Below, in pieces: positions 23,231 to 35,948 of a stretch of DNA of 64,000 bases; the first letter of the stretch is position 1, and the number at the start of each line of letters is the position of its first letter. Made by a program: the position numbers and the translations under genes. The DNA lies in contig JALGQZ010000011.1 in assembly GCA_023105745.1 (NCBI GenBank), positions 20,548,975 through 20,612,974 of the forward strand, read 5' to 3'. This DNA comes from Austropuccinia psidii (lineage: Eukaryota > Basidiomycota > Pucciniomycetes > Pucciniales > Sphaerophragmiaceae). The notes beneath the pieces were generated by a model. That model ran no database searches. It saw only the letters and a program-made list of their open reading frames with translations, and was not told where the DNA came from.

Positions 23231-25345
23231 TTGTGATCACATAGGTGTATTTGAAATGACACAAGAGAGGACTCTAATATGAAAAGATCAAGCATGCCTT
23301 AACCAATGAACCATTATCATCAATTACATACTGGAAAATTCTTTTCATGCTATATATTGATGCATGTGGTGATGGTTTAGGTTCAGCTCTTTATCAAGTC
23401 AAAATTGTTAATGACAAGCCTTATAAAGGTCCAATTTGTTTCATCTCAAGACAAAGAAAATCTACTAAGGCTATATATGGAGAAAGCCAAAAGGATTTCC
23501 TTTTCCTTGCATGTGATTTGGAAAAGATTTATCATTATTTTGATGGTAGTGTGTTTGAGTTAATTTCTGATTGTAATGCTGTGGAATCAATTCTTAACAT
23601 GAAAACTCCAAATAGACACATGTTAAGATGGTAGATTGTTTTACAGGAGTATAGATGCAATATGATGGTAGTAAAGAAAGCTGGAAATATTCACAAGAAT
23701 ACTTATGGCTTGAGTAGATGGGAGCTACCCAATACACCTTAAAATCCTGCCTATGTTCCTACAAATTCAGAACCTCAAATTCCAATTGAAGGAATTAACA
23801 TAACAGATGTAGGGAAAGACTTCTTTGAGGAAGCTAGAAAAAGATACAAGAAAGATAAGAAGTGTCAGATTGTTACTTCTCTCCTTGACAAATATTGGAA
23901 AGAAGCCTCTTTAGCTAATTCTTTGGATGATATATGGAAAAAATCATATGATAATGGAAGATTATATATACTTTATGGTATCTTATACCCCAGGTCTTAA
24001 CAAAAATGTGTAATAGTATTATGTAGTAGAATTTTGGTTAAAACACTATTACTAGAGCTCCATGACAAAATTTATTCTGGAAAGCTGTCTGAAGAAAGAA
24101 CAAAGGAAATGATTAAGATATGTGCTTGTTTAGCATCTTGGAGAAAGTATGTAATTGAGTACTATCATAGTTCTGACAGGTGTCAAAAAGCCAGTAAAGC
24201 TACTGGTAAAAGATTTTGCTTGATTATTCTTATCCAAGAGCCAAGGAGCCCATGGGAAGTGGGTCATAAGGATTGGGTGACTGACTTACCACCTTGTGGG
24301 AAGGAAATTTGCAATGCAGTTCTTGTTATTGTGGAAATGTTCAGAAAAACTCTAATATTTTTACCATGTCATAAATATGACACAGCTATGGATACAGCTC
24401 TTTCAATTTGGAACAGAGTGGGATCTAATACTGGTTTCTTTAAAAATATCATTAGTGATAGAGGTCCAAACTTTACATAAGAGTTTGGGTAAAAAACTAT
24501 CATTCTCAACAGCTTACCATCTACAGACTCAAGAATTAGAAGAAAGAATCATTCAGCCCATGAAGGGAATGATCAGAAGATTTCATGCTTATGGACTGGA
24601 GCTTAAGGATTCTGATGGCTTTCACCATGATTGTTGTAAACTTTTGCCAGGATTGGAAGTAGCCTACAAGAATTCCATCCATTCTTCAGAAGAAAAAAGG
24701 ATGGAACCCCAAACTTCCAGTTGATACTTTGAAGAAAGACTTAGTTGATATTCATCAAACTGATTTAGGACTTAAATTATTTCTTGATAAAGTGAGAGAG
24801 CATTTCAATCAAAGCATGACTGCTACCTTTGAATATGCTAATAAAAAATGGGACAAAAGTCATAAGACCCCAGTATTTAAGGTAGGGGACTTGATATTAG
24901 TTTCAACCATGAAATTTAATAATATTGAAGGCCCAAAGAAATTGAAATATTTCTTTTCAGGACCATTTATTATTAAGGCCCTTGATGGGAAAAATGAAGT
25001 AAAAGTTGAACTGACAGGAGAATTTCAAAATAAACATACAGCCTTCCCTGTTAGTCTAGTAAAGAATCATACTTCAAGTAATAAGTAATTATTTCCTTTT
25101 AGACAAGAAACACCCTTAGAAGTACCATAGCTTGAACAGAGTGAGGAGCAAAAGGTACTGAAGTTCCTAAAAGAGAGAAGGCTTAGGGGAAAAATGAAAG
25201 AAAATACTCAGTCAGATATAGAAACCCACAAAGTAAAGATTAGTGGCTTTCAGAAAATAAAATACCTGATTCCCAAATGTTTCTCAGAAGACTCAGACAT
25301 GAGAGAAGACCATTTCCTGAATAAAAAGTTTCAATTTGGTGCTTT
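23231..25345 (+). pseudogene. element B RNase H-integrase-chromodomain region (decayed)
   Basis: RNase H is seen at 23347-23634 ([27 protein letters not shown]). The integrase zinc motif is at 24060-24190 (CYHSSDRCQKA with changes) and the DDE core at 24240-24560 (KDWVTDLPP, IISDRGPNFT, a Glu-to-Arg-rich QELEERIIQ). The SH3-like part is at 24880-25080 (FKVGDLILVST, GPFIIKALDG). The chromodomain tail at 25140-25300 has the same one-base loss after CTTAGGGGA as element A. Confidence 0.75.
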
Positions 25346-25462
25346 ACATACTCAAAGATTACAAGTAGGGAGGTTGTAAATTAGATTATACCCCTTGATT
25401 CAATTGGGGCTATACTATTCAATGAAAGAATTGTAGAGCAGTTTTCTTTTGGTAATACAAAA

Positions 25463-28400
25463 GGTGAGCCTGTGAGGTATGTATGAAATACCAATAAGGC
25501 CATAAATAACTTATTATACAGTTTCTTTAGTTATAAAAAGACCTATCAAATGAATTGAAAACAAAAAATTATAACTTAATTTTTGATAAACAAAGCTTAT
25601 AATATCATGTCATTTTTGGATTCTATACCAATAATAACCCAGGGTAGACCCATTGTCACAGGGGCTCTTGGACAGAAAAAAAAGAGTGGCCTGGCACTCG
25701 GCAATCAGGGAACTCACTTGGAAGACTCAAAAAGAATAAAGAATTGAGTTTTTCTAAGAAGAATTCAAGTACAAAGATGAGATGCAATAAGAGAAATGAG
25801 AAGCTAAATGGCCCAAGAGCCAACCAAGTAAGTCCTTAATCACTGTTTCAACCTGCCAAAATGAACAATGCAATTAGTAAGGATATGACCAACAAAAATC
25901 CATTGAAAGGCAAAGAAAGAAAGAGAAAAGGTGCTAAATGAATGACTTGATAATATCAGTTTTCACATAACAAAAATGATAAGATAAAAAAGGTAAAATA
26001 AAATAAAAGTATATTAATTAACTGGGAGAAATCCCCCAGGGTCGAAGGAGGCTGGTATATGTGAAAGGTTGAGAGCTTTATTCCTTCAGGCTGGCAGCTG
26101 ACCTGTATTGAGTACTGGAAGCTGTATTGATTTTCTGATGGAATGTATACCTTGCCAAATTGAGAAATAAACTGGTTAAAATGATCTTCCCATGTTTTAT
26201 GAATGAAATACAGGTCTTGTTGAATCCATACTGTATTGAATGAATGTGGTTGCCAGGGTGGATTGATGAAGCATTGACCCTTGACAGGTTGTTTTGGAAC
26301 TGCCTCTTGAATATCCCTTGAGAATGAACTGCCCGTACTCCCTTGGAGGAATACTGTGAATGAGAATCACCAATGATTTCCTTATGGCATCATTGGTATC
26401 TGAGTTTTGACACTTGCCCTTGAGCCTTGATTCATCCTCTGGATGATGTGCCTTGATGACCTGATGAAAAGTGCAAATAACCATTTGATATTGGTTCCAT
26501 TGGATTGCTTCTGAAAAAAGATGCATAATGGTGTATGTGAGCCTGCAAGCATGTAAGCCTTTACCTGCTATACAGACCCCAATTACTTTCTTTAAATTTT
26601 CGTCTCATTTTCTCTTCTTTTTTTGTATAAATTTTAAATACTCAAATTCATATTATTATAATATGAATTAAATCTTGTTGCTATGACTAATCACTCAATG
26701 TGTCATAGTGTATGCTCCCACTATGTCATTAATTTTGTTGTTACATTTTCTCCTGTCACCATAGTAAATCTTTCTTTTTTCGAAACAGGATTTTTTCATA
26801 TTATTTTGATTTCAAATTTGTACTTACAACATTTAAAGAGGATTAATTCTCTTTGAATTAATCCTCAGAGCTCTTAACCAAATATATTTTTACAATTAAA
26901 ATTACTTACATTTTATTTTAGAAATATTAGTGCTCTCACCTTTTAAGTGATTAAATTCACTTTTACAAATCATTACCACTTAGAGTACTGTTGAAGCTTA
27001 AATACCAACAGTACATCATTATAAACCAAGTGACGCGTCTATTACTTCAAATAATAGTATTCCACTCTCTATTAGTTTATTAAATTACTAATATCTTAGT
27101 CTGGAAGCCACGAAAGAGGCGCCAGCTAACAGTGTATAACACCATCTATGGCACTTTTGGTTATTGGAGGTTGAAGGTGGACACAGGTCTTCTGGAGTGA
27201 TGCCAGGAGGATATAAGTGAAAATTGGGTTTTAGTGGCTTCAAAGGTGAGAAAGTGTCTTTTGGGTGATTTGGCCATTTTTGGGTTTTTGGCCAAATACA
27301 TCTTATACAGCTTTAAAACTGTACTTGCACAAAACTGGCAATTAACCCCAAAAAGGCCTGATATGACCTTTTGGACATATTTCCCATAATACATGGGAAA
27401 ATGGAATATACAGCTGAATACAGAAAGCATGTGCAAAACTGTATTTAAAGCTTAAAAAGTCAAATACAGGATTTTGGGCTGTATTTTACCTGTTGACTGG
27501 AAAATACCCAAGATTTCCCAAAAGTAGAAATTGGCCAGGAAAGTCCTGATGATGGTGAAGGGGCCAGGGTTGCCCCAGATGATGAATGGAACATAAGGGT
27601 CATAAAGAATAACAATGGCCAATTTGGCCAATGATTATGGATATGGCCAAATTGCCATATATTGGGTATGGCATGGATATGCCATATTGAGGTCCAAGAG
27701 AGTGAATTTCCATGTTTGTGACACCCATAGGGTGTTATAGCCACAAATAGCTATTTCTTATGTTATTGGAAGGTTTAATAATCTCACAGTACCAATAGAC
27801 ATTTTTACAATTTTTATTAAAATTTTGAAATTGCTATTTTAGCCTCAAGTTCAAAGCTGCATAAAGTTTATGCAAGCTTGAAAAAATTTAGTCAAATTAA
27901 GGTGTGGTGTATTATTACTGAATTGGCTAGGTATTTGCCATACAGGCTGTGAATCCTGTCTGAGCTCAATTTGAATTGGTTTGAAGCCATTGTATGGTGT
28001 TAACTAAATCAAAGGGAAAAAGTCACACAAGAAGGCGAGACAAAGGAAAAAATCCAAACATTTCCAGGGTACTCAAACTTTGGGATATTCAAGAAATAAA
28101 TTAAGTTTTTCCAGCTGTATTGAAGGATTTTCAAACTTATTGAATCTGTGAGATTATACTTTTACTGAATATTAAAGTCCAAACTGGCTTATCCCCAATT
28201 GGACAGGAATTACCAGCTACCAAAGGGTAAATCCCCATATTCAGGCTTGTAATTAAGGTTTTAAGAGCTGTTAAAGCTTGAATAAGCTTAAAGCTTAAAT
28301 CTATAAGTGTTAAAACCTTATCAAAAGTTAAGGTTTTGTGTGGATTTCTATTTTATGTGGAAAAGTAGCAATAACTTCAAAAATTCATTAACAATCTAAT

Positions 28401-29683
28401 GCAGAATGGATTTTACTGAAAATTTCACACAGCTTACAATTAGATTCTATATGTGTATAAATCATCTTCTAATCATTTTCTATAAAAAGGATTATTTTTC
28501 AATGATCTTTGATATTAGCTCTTTTAAGTATTCTTAAATAAAATTGAGATTTCTTTAAAAATTAATTAAAAATCCAGTTTAAGAGATATTCACTTGAAGC
28601 TTGATTTTTAGGTTTTTCAAGTGATGAATTCTAATATAAGCAAATTCATTTTATATTAAAGCTTGAGATAAGCAACTCAAAAGAGGATTAAAGCTACCAG
28701 GAGTTAAGAATAGCACTGGTAACTTTAATTTGAAATGAAAAATGAGTTATCTTAAGATAAAAGCCTTATTTTTAAGCATTGGTTTTCATTTTTGATCTGA
28801 GAATACCCTTTATATAAATTATGACTAATTATAGCTGCTCTCAAGGCATAAGAAGAGCCTTAATGTCATTGTTTTTGTCCATCATCATCATCACAATCAT
28901 TCAATTAGACATTTTAAATGGGTAATATTTTATTCAATATAAGATGTTATATTATTAAAGCCATTCTTAAATTCTTTTACTCTCTCTAAATTCTTAATAA
29001 AAAATTGAAATCATAGAATTTGAATTATCTTGTTATGATAACCAATAATAGATTTTATTATATAAAATCTTTCTCTTAAAATATCTTTTAAATACACAAA
29101 TTTCCTCTAAAAACACCTCAATCTTATTTTATCAGAAAATAGATATTTTATCCCTTTAAAAGATTTATTCTTTGTATGTTTTTAGCTTATGAACATTATT
29201 CAATACTATAGCTGTTTTTTTGAATTATTGTATCAAACAAATATTATAAGTAAGTTTTCTCTTAATTTCTATATGTTTTTTTATCTAGTACTAGTTTTTT
29301 ATATATAATTTCTCTATAAGAAGTATCTCTTCACAGTGTGTGTGAAACTTTCTATTACAAATAATATTCTTATTATTTATAAGTGGTTAATATTATTATT
29401 TTCCACATATAATTGTCTCATTGAGAGATTTTATATTTCTTATTATTATTACTGTAAGTGACTATAATAATAATATAATAGTTATAATTTATCATATTTA
29501 TTAATATTTTTTATCCTCAAAATATTTTATTATAATTAAATATTTTTTTGTATATAATTATTTTTAGTAATTATTATGATATGTGGTTATAATATTTAGT
29601 TATATTATATTTTATACTGAGGAAATTCATAGTACTCTTGATATTTGTTACTATTATCAAGAGTTTCATAGAAAAACCTTACA
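25463..29683 (+). mobile_element. element B 3' LTR, interrupted
   Basis: Starts GGTGAGCCTGTGAGGTATG (TGTGAG with T to G) after an AAAAGG purine end. It is interrupted at 25654-27723 and resumes CATAGGGTGTTATAGCC, ending GAAAAACCTTACA at 29683. Net length is about 2.15 kb. A promoter-proximal stretch with AAGAAGAGCC and TTTTTGTCCATCATCATC is at about 28845-28890, followed by GGTAATATT, matching the first-exon donor position of element A. Confidence 0.85.
25654..27723. mobile_element. LTR-like element with perfect TGTCACA...TGTGACA ends, 2070 bp
   Basis: Bounded by a perfect 7-bp inverted repeat TGTCACA/TGTGACA and by the duplication CCCAT (25649-25653 and 27724-27728), with the host LTR continuing across. 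TG...CA ends and a 5-bp duplication fit a solo LTR of a family not otherwise present here. It lacks the U5 hairpin and the CATAG signature of the others. Small ORFs (26197-26526, 27161-27436) show no recognisable protein. A non-autonomous TIR element with 5-bp duplications is the alternative. Confidence 0.7.
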
Positions 29684-29688
29684 GACAA

Positions 29689-31364
29689 GCTCAAAAAAGA
29701 TAGGCTAAATTTGAAATTAGAATTGATTATTGATCAATTCAAATTGTGCTTAGTAGTCAAGGAGATAAGGGCACAGGGATTCCTAGAATTTTAAGAAGAA
29801 CTAAATTCAAATATCCACAAATGACATCATTTCCCCACAATCTCAATAGCTCAATTTGAAATACAGATCACCTGAGAAAAAGAACACACTTCCCAATTCA
29901 ATTACCATCAAGACTTAATTTCACACAAAATGTGATTTATAACCCAAAATTGGAGATTTAAAACATTCCAAGTCTCCTTCTTTTGACACTTCCATTGAGA
30001 GCCCAAAAGCTATAAATAGTGGCCCTCTTCCCCCCATCCAATTCTTTTTTCCTCATTTCCCAAAGTGTGGCTCATCAACAAAATTCAGCTTTTTGATATT
30101 ATTTTTTAAACATTTGGGTCTAAAAGAGAGTTCCCCTTGTGAGGGGAAAAATAAAAGCTATTAGTTGTATTTATTACGGTCTTATGGTTTCTAAAGTAAG
30201 GCAGTGAGCAGTAGTATTTCCTACTTTATAATTCATTCTGTAATTTGATAGAAATATTTTTATTGGTTTATATATAACTTGTAGCTAAGAGTAGTCTACA
30301 TTATATTATAGATTTATTTAAGTATTATTGAATAATCACATTTCATTTTTAGATTAGTATTGCAAATAAATTTAAAGCAATATATTCTTATTAGTATTTT
30401 GTAAAAGAGCCCCATATTAACTATATCCCAAGTAGTAAAAGCACTTGATCACTGAGATTTATTCATCCATCAAATTAAGGTTTCTTTTTTTTACAAGATA
30501 TCAGAGTTAATTTTATCTTATAAATGATTATTTGAGCTATAAAGTAATTGAAGAATTGTTATAACAAAGAAATTGGTCTTAAAATCTTGAAATAATCATA
30601 AAAAAATGGTTTTATTTACTAAATGTCTATCACAGTACCATTGAAGGAGTGTTATAAATCTATGTTGGGTTGAGTATTATTTGATATCTTAAAAACTTGC
30701 TGTATTATATATTGGTGAAATTCACCCAGGTTTCTGAATTTTATAATATCTAATTTTTTAAGTTTTTAAGTAAAAATTGTTCCAAAACCAAACAAATTCT
30801 GATCAGACTCTGTTTAATAGACTTTTCATACCCAGTCACCATCAAATAAGTTAAATTGACTGTGGAGCTCAAGTCAAGATAATCTAGTATTATTAGGTGG
30901 GGAAGTCTAGATTAATATAGAACACAAGCAGAGCAGGGGTTGCATATTTTTACAGAAATTCAAAACTGTTTTCCTATGATTTTCCCTTACAGGTACTTCC
31001 ACATTTATCCCAAAATGTTCAACAAAGGATTCAGGGGACCTAATTGGTAACAATAACCATGAAAACAAGCTACCCCTGCCAGTGGGGATAGCAGGTCCAA
31101 CCAAGCTTGTAGCTTGCTATTATTAATTTTTTATTGTTCAAGGAAGAATTTTAATATTAGCAACTACTTCACATGAAATGAATCATAATATATAACCACT
31201 GAAATTCCTGAAAAATTCTTTGTAGTCAAAACCAATAATTTTTACAAAAATTGAATACATTAGCCATCTTTTTTTAGATTTCTCAAGATCAAAATACCTT
31301 CTTTCCACTTCTCTCATTATATTTTGTCTTTCATAAAGAAAATTATTCAAATAATATTATCAAA
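29689..31364. other. unassigned DNA with a promoter-like TATA box and a hairpin
   Basis: No convincing gene. Two details stand out: a consensus TATAAATAG at 30011-30019 followed by a C/T-rich stretch, and a perfect 7-bp stem with a 4-nt loop (TTCCCCTTGTGAGGGGAA, 30131-30148) about 115 bp downstream. A minus-strand 65-codon ORF at 30907-31104 starts and ends without recognisable homology. It may be an old LTR or part of a host gene boundary. Confidence 0.3.
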
Positions 31365-32782
31365 TGTCAGCCTGTGACTCAAAACCAGAGCACAAGCATG
31401 ACAGCCAAAATACCATAAACCAATGGTATAGCCAAGATACCACCAAAACATGAAGCTGAGCCAAATTAGCTCAAAAGGTATCAAACGAAGGAGGAAACTC
31501 ACCTCTTTCCAAATATACAAGTCCCATCATCATAGGACAAAGAATAACAAAGTTATTCCTGCTCAAAGTTGTTGCTGAGCATAAACCTTAATTTTCACCA
31601 CTCATCTGAAATACAGAGTAAGAGTCTGAACCCCATCAGATGGGTATGCAAAATGAAGATCTAAGTCAGGGCTATCCAATGGTGCCAGCCAAACTGACCT
31701 AGCACCACTATTACAGAAGTTATGGTCAAATTCAGGCCAAATAAAGGTGAACAAAATATTCATCTCACATCTAACTTCTACAATTTTAGTGTGAGATACC
31801 TAAAGTGGGGTCTTTTTGGGAAGAGCAGAATCAGGGCTATCTGATGGTGTTATCCATTTCCTCATATCTCAACTAGAACAAAAGTTATGGGGCAAACAAG
31901 CCCGATACAGCTTTTGCCTAAAAAATGCATATGTACAAAATATCTTGTACATGGCATAACTTTGCCATACTTCATAATAGCCATAGCAAATGAGGTACCA
32001 TTGTGTAGATCACATCCAGGGCTACACCATGAACCAACTTTGAGCTCAATATCTTAAAAAATGACAAAGTTATAGCAGTTTTAAGGTTAAAATCCCACAG
32101 TTTGGCCAATACAGCCTTACAGTGGGATACTATCCCATAAGTATGACTATGAGGTTTCAAACAGACCAAGAAGCTTGATTATGCTTCAATACCTCATAGT
32201 CAAGTCAAATACAGAGGTCCATACAGGTTCTGTACAGTTTCTGATGCGTCAGAAGCACCAGAACACACCTGTAAACTCCATTGGTGAAAATGTTCACCCT
32301 GTATAGGGTAAAAATGACTACTTGTGGTGCTAAAGCCACATTTCAACCCAATACTAGTCTGTATTGAGTGTATAGAACCACAAACCAGCCCACAGTAGTG
32401 AAAATTTTTACTCTGTGGTCGTGTGCAGAGGTAAACCACCTCCCACTACCCCAGAACAAGATAAAAGGAGGCTTTTCCTCACCAGGAAGCTAATCCAGCA
32501 TCCTGTTCTTAATATTCTTATGTGGTATAACTTCTTGAAAAGTAGTACCCTTTGAATATAACAGGTTATAACTATAAGTTCAATTATTGTAGGGTTTGTT
32601 ATTGTAAACCAACAGACAAACACTGCACCCAGGGCTATCAGCAGCACTCACCATCACTAAATTGTTTTAGTATAGCCCTTTTACTCATATTATCACTTTA
32701 ATATCATCATCATTTTCGTGTCACACTCAGAGTTATAGTTTTTATTATCATTTTGAAGCTATATCATAGACTCACCCTGACA
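31365..32782 (+). mobile_element. solo LTR S2 (S1 family), 1418 bp
   Basis: TGTCAGCCTGTGACTC to ACTCACCCTGACA, flanked by TCAAA at 31360-31364 and 32783-32787. It is diverged from S1 but collinear with it, including the promoter region (ATAAAAGG at 32461-32468, then CTTTTCCTCACCAGGAAGC) and the terminal CATAGACTCACC signature. No internal region remains. Confidence 0.9.
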
Positions 32783-32787
32783 TCAAA

Positions 32788-34088
32788 GCTCAATCTTTTG
32801 AACTTCAAACATATTTTTATTTGAATAATTACCACTCATCAATTTTCCTCACTCACAAAAAACTGAAATGTATATGTTTCATTATCAATTTTTATTGAAA
32901 GATTAACTTTTCTAGTTTTATAGAAACTAAAAAAATTTAAATATATCATGCCCTTTTAGCCATTGAAATTTTTGCTAATATTGTATTCAAAAGCAATAAT
33001 TTCCAAAAAAGCATTCACTGAATTTAGTTTTATATCCCTCTTATCCCTGAAATTACTTAACTCTTTGAGTTTTAGAGTGAATAATATTTCAATTTTTTTA
33101 AGACTTCAATTTACTAACTGTCACAGCTTTTTCACATGATAAAAGAAATATGAGACATCTTATAACTCACAAATAAGCTCTTTTCAAATCACATAAGATT
33201 CAATGTACCCAAATGTTTTAGATAAGAATAATTTATGGTAATATACTCTGAAATATTCTTTACTTCATACAAAGTATATTCTTTCAAAAACACTCATTAT
33301 GTCCTAATGTTGTGGAGAAAAGAATTTCAAGTAAGGTTCTTAACTTTTTTTCTATTTTGTAAAAAAAAAGAAGCAGCTTTACAATTACATTTCCTGATCA
33401 AAAGTAGATTAATTGATTACTAATTCTCAAACAAAGGAACCATTACTCATCATGTCAATCTTACACTAATATATTTCAAATATTCACACAAATAATAATA
33501 TTTATTTGAACTGAAATTATATACTAAGCTCCACATAATATATGTATCAGAAATGAATTTTCCATTTTTTGAATAGGCTTACATCTCAATGGAGGGAAGC
33601 CATTATTCCAATAATACTTAACTTTCATGATATAAATTTAAAAAAATGACCCTGAATTTTTTTTCAATAAAATCATTTCTTTCTGAAAAATCTCGGGAGC
33701 TTATTTGAGATTTACTTTCCTATTTCCCTTTCTTAATAATTATAGCTTAATTACCATTATGATGTTCTATGGAGAATAATTATAATTTCTAAGTTCTATG
33801 TAATACTCATTAATATGAATTATTTCGTGGAAAAGATAGATGAATTTGTATAGGGCTATTGTTATCTATTCAAAAACAAAAAAACCTAACAGTACAATAT
33901 TAAATTGAATATAATATAGCTTCAATGAATCTTATAAGAATTTGTTACAGGTTAAAGAGCTTCATAGTAATAAGAAAACACAAAACTATCATTTTGGTGT
34001 GATAATGATTTACTGAACTTGGAAACTCCCTGTCCAATGCATAATCTTTAAGACAAATCTTATTCACAATTTTTACTTTCAGAAACAT
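32788..34088. other. unassigned AT-rich DNA between S2 and element C
   Basis: About 1.3 kb with no LTR, repeat or gene that I can recognise. A 62-codon plus-strand ORF (33235-33423) has no recognisable features. The last five bases before element C (AACAT) would be its left target duplication, but the right end lies outside the window. Confidence 0.4.
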
Positions 34089-35925
34089 TGTAAGGTGTGG
34101 ATATGAAACTTTGATTAAAATCAAGTACTTTTCCTGTCCTCAAAATTTGTATAAGGTAAAATTCAATTAAAAATAGTAAGAAATATTATTTTTAAGAAAA
34201 AACACGCCTAATTTATTGTTTATAACTTTATTAGTATAAAACAATAATATTATAAAAATTTATTGTTTTACCAACAATAAAAATTTATCCCAAAAAATAC
34301 TCTACAAGAGATATTTTAAGGCTACAAAAGAAATTTCTTCAAGAGCAATTTCAATTGGAATTAATTGAGCAAAGAACTGCAAGCAATTAATTAAAGAACA
34401 AAGTCTTTAAAAAGAATATTAAAGAGAAAACACGCCCAAAAGTGACCAGAGTGAATTTGGAAACAAAGTGACAAAGTTAACAGTGATGAAAGATGCTTTA
34501 ATTCATTTTTGGGGTGGTTCAGGGGTAAAAATGATTATAAGAGTTACAAACAATAATTATAATGATTTTTTCACGTGGTTAAATGGATTAAAATGATTTA
34601 AAAATGGTGGTTGGAATCTTTGATTGATTGGTTTAACAGTGTTTAAACTAATTAATAAAAGGAAAAGATTCTAACATGAAGAGAAAAGTGGGGCAAAGAA
34701 GACATTCTTTTATAGCCATCAATTCTCTTACTCCAAAAGTAAATTTTACTCCTGTCAGTCGTGAAAAACAGTCTGACAACAGAAAAGCCAATTATGGCAT
34801 CATTGAACCCTGGTTTAGACCAAAAAGGGCTGGTTTAAGCCATTTTTAGCCATTTTTAGCCATTTTAGACCCTTAAATCAGCCATTACTATAGAAATACC
34901 AGGCCTAGAGCCTTCAAAACACGTAAGAATGTGTGTCAGAGGCGTAAAAACCAGTTAAAACTGTTTTTATTATGATTGTTTTATCTTAAGGGTAGTTTTA
35001 CCCTCTTGGTAACAGCTAAAACTACCCCAGTTGGTATCAAAACCTCATCATCAACTGAGTCCACAGACCCTGTGACTCAATTCCAGGCCAAAAGTGATGA
35101 ACTTTTGCGTGAATTTTGACATCCCACGCCTGTCAGCAAGGATTTTGGGGGTCTAGCTCCCCCTTAGAGCTGGAGTTCCTTTTCCCCCCAAATTTAATCT
35201 TTCCAATTTATTTTTCCTTTAATTCCTCATCATGTATTATACTTATAATTTACATATGTAATTCAATTCAATTGTACAGTACAATACAGTAATAATTGAC
35301 ACCTCATATGTAAATCAAAGTTCACTTATGTAATACACGCGCACATTTTGACATTTCAATTGAATTCAATTGAAAATACTTCAATTCCTCATAACTTCTA
35401 AACTAAACACAACACCTCAATTTTAACACAAAATTTGATTGTTAATACCACATGTGGTGTGAATTAAATTGAGATTTTGAGGATTTTCAATTTTTGTATT
35501 GAAAATACTAAAAACTTAATTTAAGCTTAGTTAGAGTTGAGTTACAAGAATTTCACTCAGAGGTGACCCCACCTGACTTTTTATGAGGAATCCAATGGTG
35601 AAATAATTTTTATGTATTTATTTATTGGATAAAAAGTTATAATAATTTTTATTGAACTTTTTTCCAAATTTATTTATTTTTTCACAGTTTTGTTAAAATT
35701 TCATTTTTACCTAATTTTTTCAAGTATAAATGTAATTTTATACTTATAAAATTTAATGTATTTTTATTTTTAAAATGTAATTAATTTTTTATTTTTAATA
35801 TAATTTTATATTTATATTTTGATTTTTATTTTAATAATATAAATAAATTTCTTTTATTTATATTAATATGTTACTTTTTATATTTGTGGTCTTTTGGGTA
35901 TATGAAATTACCTCTAAGGCTCACA
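34089..35925 (-). mobile_element. element C 3' LTR, 1837 bp
   Basis: TGTAAGGTGTGGATATG to TCTAAGGCTCACA on the plus strand. It contains a TATA box (sense GGCTATAAAAGAATG, 34707-34718), a short AGCCATTTTT triplicate near 34840 and a U5 hairpin (sense TTGAT-TTTA-ATCAA near 34115). No ORF in it is credible. Confidence 0.9.
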
Positions 35926-35940
35926 TTCCCTCCCCCTAAA
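35926..35940 (-). promoter_or_regulatory. polypurine tract of element C
   Basis: The minus strand reads TTTAGGGGGAGGGAA immediately before the 3' LTR, expected as plus-strand primer. Confidence 0.8.
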
Positions 35941-35948
35941 AAAGAATA

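Larger units (their letters stand above)
16359..29683 (+). mobile_element. Ty3/gypsy retrotransposon B (decayed, plus strand)
   Basis: Same family as A. Partial 5' LTR, primer site at 16818, accessory exon and gag remains, then pol remains to about 25345 and a 3' LTR from 25463 to 29683. It is broken by many stops and frameshifts and by two insertions (18616-20787 and 25654-27723). The 5' LTR has lost its U3 and TATA region, so the element is promoterless. No left end survives to test the target duplication; the right flank begins GACAA. Confidence 0.85.

Noticed and set aside
30907..31104. 65-codon minus-strand ORF in the gap between B and S2
   Set aside because: Short, no recognisable motif, no neighbouring exon with compatible splice sites.
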